Assembly (NCBI GenBank): GCA_947374535.1
Contig: CANCCJ010000053.1
Span: 1-16,780 of the forward strand
Source: Comamonadaceae bacterium
Lineage (GTDB): Bacteria; Pseudomonadota; Gammaproteobacteria; Burkholderiales; Burkholderiaceae
Reading direction: 5' to 3'
DNA length: 16,780 nt
Made by a program: the position numbers and the translations under genes. This document shows positions 1 to 8,378 of this stretch, in pieces (within the stretch, counting starts at the first letter, position 1; every line of letters begins with the position of its first letter). The notes beneath the pieces were generated by a model. That model was not told where the DNA came from. It ran no database searches and was given only the letters and a program-made list of their open reading frames with translations.

Positions 1-129
1 TTGGTCAACCTCTTCAAAAGTACGTTTCGCGTGGTCAAGCCCATCAAACCAAAGGCCAGTCGCGACAAATCAAGTGAAACCTTTTTGGTTGGTATGGGCT
101 TGAAACATCGCGTTTTGGCAAATCCTTGA
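1..129 (+). CDS. rlmE: 23S rRNA (uridine-2'-O-)-methyltransferase RlmE (FtsJ/RrmJ), C-terminal end only
   Basis: The gene enters from the left edge in frame 1 and ends at TGA 127-129, leaving the last 42 residues. The tail contains [20 protein letters not shown], which matches the C-terminal strand of the RlmE/FtsJ family, where a K-P-x-A-S-R-x-x-S-x-E pattern is typical. RlmE is a SAM-dependent enzyme that 2'-O-methylates U2552 in the 23S rRNA A-loop late in 50S assembly. The catalytic K-D-K-E residues and the SAM site lie outside the window. The gene lies directly upstream of ftsH, and rlmE-ftsH adjacency is widespread in proteobacteria, which supports the call despite the short fragment. 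Confidence 0.85.
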   Translation: MVNLFKSTFRVVKPIKPKASRDKSSETFLVGMGLKHRVLANP

Positions 130-170
130 CTTTCGTAAGGCCGCTGGACGCGAATAAAGCTCCGTCAGCG

Positions 171-200
171 CTTGAAACGCCTAAAATCAAGCCCATCTCT
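171..200 (+). promoter_or_regulatory. Probable sigma-32 (RpoH) heat-shock promoter of ftsH
   Basis: CTTGAA at 171-176 matches the sigma-32 -35 core exactly. After a 14-nt spacer, GCCCAT at 191-196 differs by one base from the -10 consensus CCCCAT and is followed by the pyrimidine-rich CTCT. The start point would fall near 203-207, giving a leader of about 30 nt before the ftsH TTG. In Escherichia coli ftsH belongs to the heat-shock regulon and FtsH degrades sigma-32, so such a promoter fits the biology. The match is seen by eye only; transcription is inferred. Confidence 0.65.
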
Positions 201-235
201 ATACGACTCGTACCCTTTTTAATTCGGAGCCCACA

Positions 236-2149
236 TTGAACAATCAATGGTTCTCAAAAGTCGCTGTTTGGCTGGTCATCGCTTTGGTGATGTTCACCGT
301 ATTCAAACAGTTTGAAACACGCCCAGGCGCAGGCTCTGGTTATCTTGGCTATTCGGACTTCCTTGAAGAAGTTCGTGCCAAACGCATCAAAACTGCAACC
401 ATCCAAGAAGGTCAAGGCGCGACTGAAATTGCGGCTGTCACCAACGATGAGCGCAAGATTCGCACAACCGCCACTTACCTAGATCGCGGTTTGGTCGGTG
501 ATTTGATCTCTAACGGTGTGAAGTTTGATGTCAAGCCACGTGAAGAAGGTTCGCTGCTAATGACTTTGTTGGTCAGCTGGGGACCTATGCTCTTGTTGAT
601 TGGCGTGTGGGTGTACTTCATGCGCCAAATGCAAGGCGGCGGCAAAGGCGGGGCTTTCAGCTTCGGTAAGAGCAAAGCTCGCATGCTGGACGAGAACAAC
701 AACCAAGTCACGTTTGCCGATGTGGCCGGTTGCGACGAAGCCAAAGAAGAAGTCAAAGAAGTGGTCGACTTCTTGAAAGACCCACAACGCTTCCAAAAAC
801 TCGGTGGTCGTATTCCACGTGGTTTGCTGTTGGTTGGCCCTCCCGGTACCGGTAAAACATTGCTGGCTAAAGGCATTGCTGGCGAAGCCAAAGTCCCTTT
901 CTTCAGTATTTCAGGCTCAGACTTCGTTGAAATGTTTGTGGGCGTGGGCGCAGCCCGCGTGCGCGACATGTTCGAGAACGCCAAAAAGAACGCACCTTGC
1001 ATCATCTTCATCGACGAGATTGACGCGGTGGGTCGCCAGCGTGGTGCTGGTGTAGGCGGCGGTAACGACGAACGCGAACAGACCTTGAACCAAATGCTGG
1101 TCGAGATGGATGGTTTCGAAACCAACCTCGGTGTGATCGTGGTCGCTGCTACCAACCGTCCAGACATTTTGGATGCCGCTTTGCTGCGCCCTGGTCGCTT
1201 TGACCGTCAGGTTTACGTGACCTTGCCCGATATCCGTGGCCGCGAACAAATCTTGAACGTGCACATGCGCAAAGTGCCAATCGGCCAAGACGTCAACGCC
1301 AGCGTGATCGCACGCGGGACACCTGGCATGAGTGGTGCTGATTTGGCCAACTTGTGTAACGAAGCTGCCTTGATGGCTGCACGACGTAACGCACGTGTGG
1401 TTGAGATGGTTGATTTCGAAAAGGCCAAAGACAAAATCTTGATGGGCCCTGAGCGCAAGAGCATGGTCATGCCAGAAGAAGAACGTCGCAACACGGCGTA
1501 TCACGAATCTGGCCACGCTTTGATTGGCAAGCTCTTGCCCAAGTGTGATCCTGTGCACAAAGTGACCATCATCCCTCGCGGCCGCGCCTTAGGCGTGACC
1601 ATGAGCCTGCCCGAAAAAGACCGCTACAGCTACGATCGCGAATACATGCTCAACCAAATCAGCATGCTGTTTGGTGGTCGTATTGCAGAAGAAGTGTTCA
1701 TGCATCAAATGACCACAGGTGCTAGCAACGACTTTGAGCGTGCCACCTCGATCGCGCGCGACATGGTGACCCGCTACGGCATGACAGACGCCTTGGGCCC
1801 GATGGTTTACGCAGAGAACGAAGGCGAAGTGTTCTTGGGCCGTTCAGTCACCAAGACCACCAGCATGTCAGAGGCCACGATGCAAAAAGTGGACGTGGAA
1901 GTGCGCCGCATTATTGATATGCAATACAACTTGGCCCGTCGTTTGATTGAAGAAAACGCAGACAAGATGCACATCATGGCCAAGGCTTTGCTCGAATGGG
2001 AAACCATCGACAAAGAGCAAATTGACGACATCATGGAAGGCCGTCAGCCGCGCCCACCGAAAGACTGGACACCACGCACCCCGACGGGCGGCGATAGCAG
2101 TGGCGGCACACCAGCCGTGCAAGCGGATCCAGCACCAACAGCTGCTTAA
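236..2149 (+). CDS. ftsH: ATP-dependent zinc metalloprotease FtsH
   Basis: Membrane-bound AAA+ protease (637 aa) that extracts and degrades misfolded membrane proteins and regulators such as sigma-32 and LpxC. Visible parts in order: TM1 about 5-24, a periplasmic domain, TM2 about 106-129, Walker A GPPGTGKT 201-208, Walker [10 protein letters not shown] 255-263, the second region of homology around ATNRPD...RPGRFDR 305-324, and the zinc site HESGH 423-427, with a third ligand likely at Asp499 in TGASNDF. The tail after about 610 is Pro/Gly/Thr-rich and looks disordered. The start is TTG at 236, preceded by GGAG at 226-229 with a 6-nt gap; no in-frame ATG fits the conserved N-terminus better. 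The rare start codon may hold translation down. It follows rlmE by 106 nt and a sigma-32-like promoter lies between them. An intrinsic terminator follows the gene. Confidence 0.98.
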   Translation: MNNQWFSKVAVWLVIALVMFTVFKQFETRPGAGSGYLGYSDFLEEVRAKRIKTATIQEGQGATEIAAVTNDERKIRTTATYLDRGLVGDLISNGVKFDVKPREEGSLLMTLLVSWGPMLLLIGVWVYFMRQMQGGGKGGAFSFGKSKARMLDENNNQVTFADVAGCDEAKEEVKEVVDFLKDPQRFQKLGGRIPRGLLLVGPPGTGKTLLAKGIAGEAKVPFFSISGSDFVEMFVGVGAARVRDMFENAKKNAPCIIFIDEIDAVGRQRGAGVGGGNDEREQTLNQMLVEMDGFETNLGVIVVAATNRPDILDAALLRPGRFDRQVYVTLPDIRGREQILNVHMRKVPIGQDVNASVIARGTPGMSGADLANLCNEAALMAARRNARVVEMVDFEKAKDKILMGPERKSMVMPEEERRNTAYHESGHALIGKLLPKCDPVHKVTIIPRGRALGVTMSLPEKDRYSYDREYMLNQISMLFGGRIAEEVFMHQMTTGASNDFERATSIARDMVTRYGMTDALGPMVYAENEGEVFLGRSVTKTTSMSEATMQKVDVEVRRIIDMQYNLARRLIEENADKMHIMAKALLEWETIDKEQIDDIMEGRQPRPPKDWTPRTPTGGDSSGGTPAVQADPAPTAA

Positions 2150-2174
2150 TCAGCGGTCATGGATTGACACAGAG

Positions 2175-2196
2175 ACGGGGCGCAAGCCCCGTTTTT
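2175..2196 (+). terminator. Intrinsic terminator after ftsH
   Basis: A perfect 7-bp GC-rich stem, ACGGGGC (2175-2181) with GCCCCGT (2186-2192), encloses a GCAA tetraloop and runs into TTTTT (2192-2196). It lies 25 nt after the ftsH stop and only 12 nt before the folP ATG. Any folP message started upstream must therefore read through it or carry the hairpin in its leader. Confidence 0.85.
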
Positions 2197-2208
2197 CATG
2201 GAGCCTTT

Positions 2209-3033
2209 ATGTTTTGGCAAACCTCACGTTTTCGCATAGACCTCTCGCTGCCGCAGGTGATGGGCATTGTCAATGTCACGCCAGATTCGTTCTCGGATGG
2301 CGGTCAACACAGCGATACGCTTTGCGCGTTGGCGCACTGCGAACAGTTGCTCAAGGATGGCGCACATATTTTGGACATTGGCGGTGAGTCCACACGCCCA
2401 GGCGCACCCGCAGTGTCGCTTGAAGACGAGTTGTCGCGTGTGTTGCCCGTGGTGCGCGAAGCGGTGCGTTTGAATGTGCCAATTTCGATCGACACCTACA
2501 AAGCTGAGGTGATGCGAGCCGTGTTGGATGCGGGGGCTGACATCATCAATGACGTGTGGGCACTCAGACAAGCAGGCGCGCAACAGGTGGTGGCTGCGCA
2601 CGCAAACTGTGGCGTGTGTTTGATGCACATGCATGGTCAGCCACAAACCATGCAGGCTTCGCCAATGCAAGGCAACGTGATTCAGCCCGTAGTGACATTC
2701 TTGCAAAGCCGTGCTGAACAGTTGCAAACCTCGGGTATTGCGCATGAGCGCATTGCCCTAGACCCCGGTGTGGGTTTTGGCAAAACTGTGTCGCAAAACT
2801 TTGAACTGTTGGCGCATCAAGACCGCTTGCTGGCCTTGGGTTACCCCTTGCTCGTGGGCTGGTCTCGCAAATCATCCATCGGTGCTGTGTCTGGCTGCGA
2901 AGTGGGGGAGCGCATGGTCCCCAGTGTGGCTGCTGCTGTTCTGGCTGTTGAGCGTGGCGCCCATATTGTGCGTGTGCATGATGTAGCGCAAACAGTTCAG
3001 GCGCTCAAAGTCTGGCAGGCCGCTCGAGTTTGA
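2209..3033 (+). CDS. folP: Dihydropteroate synthase
   Basis: Condenses 6-hydroxymethyl-dihydropterin pyrophosphate with p-aminobenzoate to give dihydropteroate in folate synthesis; it is the sulfonamide target. It is a 274-aa TIM-barrel enzyme of normal length. Family motifs: NVTPDSFSDGG 22-32, GGESTRPGA 58-66 (pABA/pyrophosphate loop), IDT 94-96, DPGVGFGKT 185-193, GWSRKS 217-222 and RVHDV 255-259. I chose ATG 2209 because GGAG at 2200-2203 precedes it by 5 nt and the protein then begins close to the first barrel strand. An in-frame TTG at 2164 would put the ftsH terminator inside the coding region. It is followed by glmM after 52 nt, the common folP-glmM pairing of proteobacteria. Nothing in the motifs suggests a sulfonamide-resistant Sul-type variant. 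Confidence 0.97.
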   Translation: MFWQTSRFRIDLSLPQVMGIVNVTPDSFSDGGQHSDTLCALAHCEQLLKDGAHILDIGGESTRPGAPAVSLEDELSRVLPVVREAVRLNVPISIDTYKAEVMRAVLDAGADIINDVWALRQAGAQQVVAAHANCGVCLMHMHGQPQTMQASPMQGNVIQPVVTFLQSRAEQLQTSGIAHERIALDPGVGFGKTVSQNFELLAHQDRLLALGYPLLVGWSRKSSIGAVSGCEVGERMVPSVAAAVLAVERGAHIVRVHDVAQTVQALKVWQAARV

Positions 3034-3085
3034 GACAATGGGCTCAAACCGATAACAAACAACAATAAATCGAAGGCAACTCAAG

Positions 3086-4417
3086 ATGACACGCAAATAT
3101 TTCGGCACCGATGGCATTCGCGGCACTGTGGGTCAAGCCCCCATCACACCAGACTTTGTGCTTCGTTTGGCCCATGCGGTGGGCCGTGTGCTCAAACAAA
3201 CCGAGGCGCATCCCACCGTCCTGATTGGCAAAGACACACGCATTTCCGGATATATGTTGGAGTCGGCCTTGGAGTCTGGCTTTAACTCGGCTGGCGTCAA
3301 CGTGGTGTTGCTCGGTCCCTTGCCTACACCCGGCGTTGCTTATCTCACACGCGCACAACGCGCGAGCCTGGGTGTGGTCATCAGTGCCAGCCACAACCCG
3401 TTTGCTGATAACGGAATCAAATTCTTCAGTGCCAACGGCAACAAGCTCAGCGACGCGTGGGAGCTGGCCGTGGAAGCGGCTTTGGAAGAAGCGCCCGTGT
3501 GGGTGGACTCGGCCAACCTCGGCAAAACCAAACGTTTGGACGATGCTGCAGGCCGCTACATCGAGTTTTGTAAAAGTACGTTTTCGAACGACCTCACCCT
3601 CAAAGGTTTGAAAATTGTGGTCGATGCCGCGCACGGCGCGGCGTATCACATCGCGCCCAAGGTTTTTCACGAGTTGGGTGCCGACGTGGTTGCGATTGGT
3701 TGCAGCCCCGATGGCTTGAACATCAACCATGAGGTGGGGGCTACCCATCCCGAAGCTTTGGTTCGTTCGGTCATCGCCAACCATGCCGACTTTGGCGTGG
3801 CCTTGGATGGCGATGCAGACCGTCTGCAAATCGTCGACGCACAGGGCCGTTTGTACAACGGCGATGAACTTTTGTACTTGATGGCGGATGACCGTTTGGC
3901 CAATGACGAGGTGGTGCCGGGCGTGGTGGGGACCTTGATGACCAACATGGCCGTAGAAGTTGCTTTGAAGCAGCGCGGTGTGCAGTTTGTCCGCGCCAAG
4001 GTGGGCGACCGTTATGTGCTGGAAGAACTCGCCAAACACAAATGGATTTTGGGTGGTGAAGGTTCTGGCCATTTGCTTGCGTTGGACAAACACACCACCG
4101 GCGATGGTTTGGTCAGCGCGTTACAGATTTTGCAGACCTGTGTTCGCAGTGCTCGCACCATGGCTGACTTGCTCAAAGACGTCACGCTGTTTCCGCAAAC
4201 GCTCATCAATGTGCGTTTACGCCCGGGTCAAGACTGGCAGTCCAATGCACGCATGAAAGAAGAAGTGCAAAAAGTAGAGGCTGAGTTAGCTGATACGGGT
4301 CGTGTTTTGATTCGTGCGAGCGGAACAGAACCCCTTGTGCGTGTGATGGTCGAAGCGCGTGATGAGGCGCAAGCCAACGCCTGCGCGAAACGAATTGCAG
4401 ATACCCTTGCGGCTTAA
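3086..4417 (+). CDS. glmM: Phosphoglucosamine mutase
   Basis: Interconverts glucosamine-6-phosphate and glucosamine-1-phosphate, feeding UDP-GlcNAc for peptidoglycan and lipopolysaccharide. The 443-aa length is typical. It starts with the family N-terminus [10 protein letters not shown] (4-13). The phosphoserine loop is SASHNP 100-105 with the catalytic serine at 102, the metal-binding loop is DGDADR 241-246, and the phosphate-binding loop is [11 protein letters not shown] around 410-420. ATG 3086 is preceded by AAGG at 3073-3076. It lies 52 nt after folP and probably shares its message. The final bases overlap the likely start of the next gene. All key residues are present, so it should be active after phosphorylation of Ser102. 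Confidence 0.98.
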   Translation: MTRKYFGTDGIRGTVGQAPITPDFVLRLAHAVGRVLKQTEAHPTVLIGKDTRISGYMLESALESGFNSAGVNVVLLGPLPTPGVAYLTRAQRASLGVVISASHNPFADNGIKFFSANGNKLSDAWELAVEAALEEAPVWVDSANLGKTKRLDDAAGRYIEFCKSTFSNDLTLKGLKIVVDAAHGAAYHIAPKVFHELGADVVAIGCSPDGLNINHEVGATHPEALVRSVIANHADFGVALDGDADRLQIVDAQGRLYNGDELLYLMADDRLANDEVVPGVVGTLMTNMAVEVALKQRGVQFVRAKVGDRYVLEELAKHKWILGGEGSGHLLALDKHTTGDGLVSALQILQTCVRSARTMADLLKDVTLFPQTLINVRLRPGQDWQSNARMKEEVQKVEAELADTGRVLIRASGTEPLVRVMVEARDEAQANACAKRIADTLAA

Positions 4418-5138
4418 GCAAAGCGCCTTTGCACTCGCATGGGCGATGTGCAGTTTGTCACTGGTAATTGCTGCACAGGCCGACGAAAGCACGTATGTGT
4501 TGACCACGGGTGTTTACAGCTTATCTGGTGGCGAGACATCCAACAGCCATGGTTTGGATGTGAATATTCGGCAAATCTCAGACCGCGGCAATCTTTGGTT
4601 TGCGTGGTACCGCTCACCAGAGCAAGATGTTTCTCAGCCTCGACTTGGCTGGGATCGTTCTTTTGATTTCTCCGCTTGGCGACTGTCACCCTCAATCCAA
4701 ATTGCATCTAATCGATTTGTCGGTGGCAGCTTGTCTGTTGAAACGGGCGACGCTTGGTTTGTAGGTGCTGGGTTAGGGCGTACGAACTTGCAGCCCTATG
4801 TAAACCTTAACTTTGATCCAAATGATGCGTGGATGGCATCTGGTGGTTATCGTTGGTCTTCTTTGAATTCATTGTCCATGCAGGTTGTGCGTGACAACCG
4901 CTTGAATCCAGATCAACAACATGTTCACGCGCTGTACCGCACACCCTTAGCCAACAATCACCGTTTGACAGTGGATGTGTTGTTTAAAAGTGGCTTGGTC
5001 GAAGACCATTTCACGCGCCGCACAGGCTTGAGTGTGACCTACGATTGGTCTGAGTTTTTCACGCGTGTGGCCTATGACCCCATCATCAACTTCACACCCC
5101 AAACGATGTGGCGCGTCTCCGTTGGCACGCGGTTTTAA
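4407..5138 (+). CDS. Uncharacterised beta-barrel outer-membrane protein, possibly YaiO-like
   Basis: I do not recognise a named gene. From a TTG at 4407 the product is 243 aa. It has a good Sec signal peptide: basic RLK, then hydrophobic [17 protein letters not shown], with likely cleavage after AQA at residue 25. The mature part consists of alternating short amphipathic stretches rich in Y, W, G, S and N, and ends in Phe (RVSVGTRF), a typical BamA-recognised beta-barrel C-terminus. The spacing resembles YaiO-type barrels, but that is inference. The start is uncertain: TTG 4407 (11-nt overlap with glmM), ATG 4446 (shortened signal) and ATG 4359 (long basic n-region) are all open, and none has a good Shine-Dalgarno. 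Expression by coupling to glmM is likely. It converges on the MATE gene, with 68 nt between and no convincing terminator. Confidence 0.7.
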   Translation: MRLKQSAFALAWAMCSLSLVIAAQADESTYVLTTGVYSLSGGETSNSHGLDVNIRQISDRGNLWFAWYRSPEQDVSQPRLGWDRSFDFSAWRLSPSIQIASNRFVGGSLSVETGDAWFVGAGLGRTNLQPYVNLNFDPNDAWMASGGYRWSSLNSLSMQVVRDNRLNPDQQHVHALYRTPLANNHRLTVDVLFKSGLVEDHFTRRTGLSVTYDWSEFFTRVAYDPIINFTPQTMWRVSVGTRF

Positions 5139-5206
5139 CGCTCGTTTTATTTCAGCGAATCAAGTCTGATTACCGCATTGAGGGTTGTGCTGAAGCGTGA
5201 TGCTGC

Positions 5207-6580
5207 TCATGAGGTTTTCTTGTCTGAAGGGCGATAGGCGGCGCGCCACAAAACGGGCAACAGCACGGCCACTGTGACATACAAAGCCAGGCTTCCTGTT
5301 TGCCAAAAGGCAATTGGCGACTGAGGCACCAGCCAAGACAAGGCAGCTAATTCAATGTGCTTGCCATACGCCACCGCATAGCCGCCCGCTAAACCCAAAC
5401 CCCAAAGCAGCACGGTGTAAGTGATCAGTGGCAGCACGGTGATGCCGTAGCAGCGCAAGGTAAACACCGTGAACACTTGCACAGCATCGGCCACGTGGTA
5501 AATCATGAGCCACAACAGCAAGGTGGCCGCCAGAGCCGCCACTTCGGGTGACTGTGTGTAGAAACCTGCAATGGCTTCACGCTGCCAACCCATCAAGGTG
5601 GCCAAACAAACACCCAACATCAGAATAAGCCCTAGGCCAGTGCGCAGGGCCTGTCGTGCCCGTTTGATTTGCCCAGCGCCAATCCAATAGCTCACACGTG
5701 AACTGCTGGCAATCGAGAGCGAAAGGGGGATCATGTAAAGCACGGCCGTCATATTGGACACAATTTGGTGGCTGGCTGTCGCCACCACGCCCAGTCGCGC
5801 AATGAACAGCGACATCAGGGTAAATGAAGTGACCTCAACGCCAATCGCCAACCCGCTGGGTAAACCTAAACGCACGAATTGCAACAAGGTCGCGCCGTTG
5901 GGCTTTTCCATCGGCGCCCAGATGCGATAAGGCTTGTAAAAGTTTTGTGTGCGCAGCAGCCACAGCGCCAAGCTGAGCATCATCAAGGTCACGGCTAACG
6001 TCGCCCACGCGCAGCCCGCTAAACCGAGCGGTGGCAAGACGTTGGGAATACCGAGCACCAACACAATCGATAAAGGCACCTTCACAACCAAAGCGCCCAC
6101 TTGCACCCAAGTGACCAACTTGGGTTTGCCTAAGCTTTGGTTGAGTGTGCTGTACATGCGAAACAGCAAAGAGGCGGGGAGCCCAAAGGCGACGATGTTC
6201 AGATAGCCGCGGACTTCACTTTGCAAGTCAGGCGGCACTTGGGTCCAGTTCAGCAATGGGCCGGGGAACAACAAAGCCCACATGCCAATCGCCGCCGTGC
6301 ATGCACAGAGATAAAGCGCTTGTCGCACCGAGCGACCTACCTCTGCATGTCGTTGTGCCCCGTGCAGTTCAGCCCAAACCGGCAGCAAGGCTTGCAACAT
6401 ACCCATCAGAGAAATATGGACGGTGACGTAGGTAGCCGCTGCTACGGCCAGAGCGGCCAAAGCGGTGTCTGCAAATCGGCCAGCTACCAAGGTGTCGGTG
6501 ATGCTGAAAGCCATCACAGCCAGTTGCCCGACCATCACGGTGCCGGCATGCCGCATGATGGTGGCGCGTTCGGTGCTCAT
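5207..6580 (-). CDS. MATE family multidrug/cation antiporter (NorM-like)
   Basis: Polytopic inner-membrane protein of 457 aa, the usual MATE length with about 12 membrane segments in two halves. The first half begins with the pattern TVMVGQLAVMAFSITDTLVA, matching the family's start (membrane helix, then TDTxxAG). The second half begins with RLGLPSGLAIGVEVTSFTLM and ASHQIVSN, the equivalent NorM-type repeat. Known members export cationic drugs or metabolites in exchange for Na+ or H+; the substrate here cannot be told. Start ATG 6580 lies 7 nt after the stop of the upstream GT-C-like gene, with only a weak TTGAG upstream, so translation is probably coupled. It is the last gene of this leftward unit. 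Confidence 0.9.
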   Translation of the reverse strand: MSTERATIMRHAGTVMVGQLAVMAFSITDTLVAGRFADTALAALAVAAATYVTVHISLMGMLQALLPVWAELHGAQRHAEVGRSVRQALYLCACTAAIGMWALLFPGPLLNWTQVPPDLQSEVRGYLNIVAFGLPASLLFRMYSTLNQSLGKPKLVTWVQVGALVVKVPLSIVLVLGIPNVLPPLGLAGCAWATLAVTLMMLSLALWLLRTQNFYKPYRIWAPMEKPNGATLLQFVRLGLPSGLAIGVEVTSFTLMSLFIARLGVVATASHQIVSNMTAVLYMIPLSLSIASSSRVSYWIGAGQIKRARQALRTGLGLILMLGVCLATLMGWQREAIAGFYTQSPEVAALAATLLLWLMIYHVADAVQVFTVFTLRCYGITVLPLITYTVLLWGLGLAGGYAVAYGKHIELAALSWLVPQSPIAFWQTGSLALYVTVAVLLPVLWRAAYRPSDKKTS

Positions 6581-6587
6581 CGCGGTC

Positions 6588-8315
6588 TCAAGGTTGACGG
6601 CGGTGATACAACGTCACGTCTTCGTTGTTATCCGATGGGCGGCGGATGGTGCGCACACGGGTCCATTCGTTCAGGCGAACGACGGTATTCAATTCAGGGC
6701 GTAAATCGTTGTCGACCAACAGCCATTCACAAGTCGCTTGTTGTTGGGTGTGACGGGCATCCAAGGGTTTGATGTCAAAACCGCCGTGGTAATGAAAGGC
6801 CGTCATCTGTCCCATGTCGAGTCCATAGGTCATCAAGCAGTCGGCAGGATTTGGATGTTGTTGCTGGGACATGAGCATTTGAATTTGTTGCACCCAGGGT
6901 TTGTAGCTGCGTGCAAAGTCAAGCAGTGGCAACCACAAGGTGAGCAGCAACAACCAACACAAGGCGGCGCCTCCTGCTGGCAGGACCAAGCTCTTCCACA
7001 GTGCGTGACGATGCTTGGCGGTTCGCCAAACCACCAGCCACACCCAAACAGCCGTTGCAGCCAAGGCCACGATGAAAGCGAGCCAGCCAAAGCTGGGCTC
7101 AAAGCCAGGCACCAAACGAGCCACGTTGGCTGCAGGTTGTGCAGGCCAGCCGGTCTGCATGGCAATCCAAATCACCCAGATGATGAAGGCGCAGCCTGAA
7201 AAAAAGAGCAGGGTGAACCAATCAATCAAAGCCGCCACGCTGCGACGCAAGGTCGGCAATGCAAAAGCTGCCAAGGTTGCGAATGCGGGGAGTGCCAGCA
7301 ACAAGGTTTGATCTGACGACTGCGTGAACATCGCAGTGCCAACGGTCAGCGCGGCGAACCACATCGGCAGGACCAAATGGCGACTCCAATGCAAGGATGT
7401 CCATTGACGGCGCCAACGCCAAAGCGTCCAAAGAGCCAACGGCCAAGCCGGCCACGTGAACCATGCCATCAAACGCAGCAGACTCCGCCACGCTTGCCAG
7501 TCGTTGTGCAGCGGCAGCAAGCGCCAATGCCACACGTCCAGCCATGTGGCCACTCCGGCGACTGCAATGCCCATGGACAACAGCCAAAGTGCGTGAACGC
7601 GGCCTGTTTGGGCCGTGGTGCTTTTGCGATCGAGCAAGCATAAAAAGCCGCTACCGACAGCCATTAACACAGCGAGGCTGGGGGCGCCGCTCAAGCTGAG
7701 GCCGAGCAAGCCAAGACTCAATGCTGTCAAGCTGTAACGCGGGTGGTAGGGGAGAGCGGCCACACCGTAGAACGCGCAGCTCACAAATGCCAGCTGCGTC
7801 AAGATGGGGCTAGCTTCATGAGAGAGCAGGGTCAGACCTAAGCAGGCAATGAGCGCCAATACTGCGCCATCGGCAATCGTGCGCGCATAGTCTTTGGGCT
7901 TGGCTTCACCGCCAAAGGCAAAGGGCACAGGCTGGGCCTGTGGGCTCAAAGCCAAGTAATACACGCCATGCCATGTCGTTGCTAGGGTCAGTCCCAAAAG
8001 TAGGGCAAACGGAAGGCGAGCGGCCAAGCCAGCAGATATCCAACTCGGCGCAATTTGAATCGCCCAAGCGCCCAACCAATAAGGCAGCAAGGCATCGAGT
8101 TCCGGTGCTTGACCCCATACGCTGGGGTCGAACCAGTGGCTCGCGCCTTCGGCGAGCGCCAGCATGTGGCCAAACGCTGTGAATTCGTTGCCTTTCCAAG
8201 GCTCGCGACCAAACAGGCCAGGCAGCACATAGGCGGCGCAAAACAGCCACAGCGCCACACGCGGCAAGCGGCGAACAGCACTTTGAGGAACGATGGCGGG
8301 GGTAGGTTGAGTCAC
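6588..8315 (-). CDS. Large polytopic membrane protein, probable ArnT/PMT-type GT-C glycosyltransferase
   Basis: A 575-aa protein with many hydrophobic segments up to about residue 465, then a soluble C-terminal region of roughly 110 aa. The first loop after TM1 (LFGREPWKGNEFTAF, 34-48) puts acidic residues Glu38 and Glu44 where GT-C enzymes carry the catalytic acidic pair. It is followed by LLPYWL (76-81) and AARLPFALLLGLT (98-110), the PxxYWL...ARLPSAL-like signature of ArnT/PMT-related transferases. Such enzymes move sugars from lipid-phosphate carriers to lipid A or proteins at the periplasmic face; donor and acceptor are unknown here. The start is GTG 8315 without a visible Shine-Dalgarno, 11 nt beyond the rpmE2 terminator T-run; GTG at residue 20 is another option. 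The gene is coupled to the MATE exporter downstream. The class is inferred from pattern only. Confidence 0.6.
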   Translation of the reverse strand: MTQPTPAIVPQSAVRRLPRVALWLFCAAYVLPGLFGREPWKGNEFTAFGHMLALAEGASHWFDPSVWGQAPELDALLPYWLGAWAIQIAPSWISAGLAARLPFALLLGLTLATTWHGVYYLALSPQAQPVPFAFGGEAKPKDYARTIADGAVLALIACLGLTLLSHEASPILTQLAFVSCAFYGVAALPYHPRYSLTALSLGLLGLSLSGAPSLAVLMAVGSGFLCLLDRKSTTAQTGRVHALWLLSMGIAVAGVATWLDVWHWRLLPLHNDWQAWRSLLRLMAWFTWPAWPLALWTLWRWRRQWTSLHWSRHLVLPMWFAALTVGTAMFTQSSDQTLLLALPAFATLAAFALPTLRRSVAALIDWFTLLFFSGCAFIIWVIWIAMQTGWPAQPAANVARLVPGFEPSFGWLAFIVALAATAVWVWLVVWRTAKHRHALWKSLVLPAGGAALCWLLLLTLWLPLLDFARSYKPWVQQIQMLMSQQQHPNPADCLMTYGLDMGQMTAFHYHGGFDIKPLDARHTQQQATCEWLLVDNDLRPELNTVVRLNEWTRVRTIRRPSDNNEDVTLYHRRQP

Positions 8316-8326
8316 GGTTGTGAAAT

Positions 8327-8360
8327 AAAAAAGGCAGCGCGGTTAGCCGAGCTGCCTTTT
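8327..8360 (-). terminator. Intrinsic terminator after rpmE2
   Basis: Inverted repeat AAAAGGCAGC (8329-8338) with GCTGCCTTTT (8351-8360). The loop holds a further CGG/CCG pair (8340-8342, 8347-8349) around TTAG. Read leftward, the GC stem ends in a run of T (A-run 8327-8332 on the + strand). It begins 18 nt past the rpmE2 stop. The T-run ends 11 nt before the GTG of the next leftward gene, so that gene depends on readthrough or an unseen promoter. Confidence 0.85.
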
Positions 8361-8378
8361 GTGAAGTGAGCGAGGTGC

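Noticed and set aside
475..1558. Two overlapping - strand frames opposite ftsH
   Set aside because: Both are antisense to the AAA and protease domains of ftsH and have no domain features or plausible ribosome binding site.
2164..2208. TTG start for folP at 2164
   Set aside because: It would place an intrinsic terminator in the coding region and add 15 residues absent from the family; ATG 2209 has its own GGAG.
3044..4093. Long open frame on the - strand opposite glmM (349 codons)
   Set aside because: It is antisense to an unmistakable glmM. Its translation is rich in His, Gln and Val with no recognisable domain, as expected from the reverse complement of GC-rich coding sequence.
5139..5206. 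Search for a terminator between the convergent barrel and MATE genes
   Set aside because: Only TTCAGC/GCTGAA (5151-5156, 5189-5194) pairs, with a 32-nt loop and no T-run; I do not call it.
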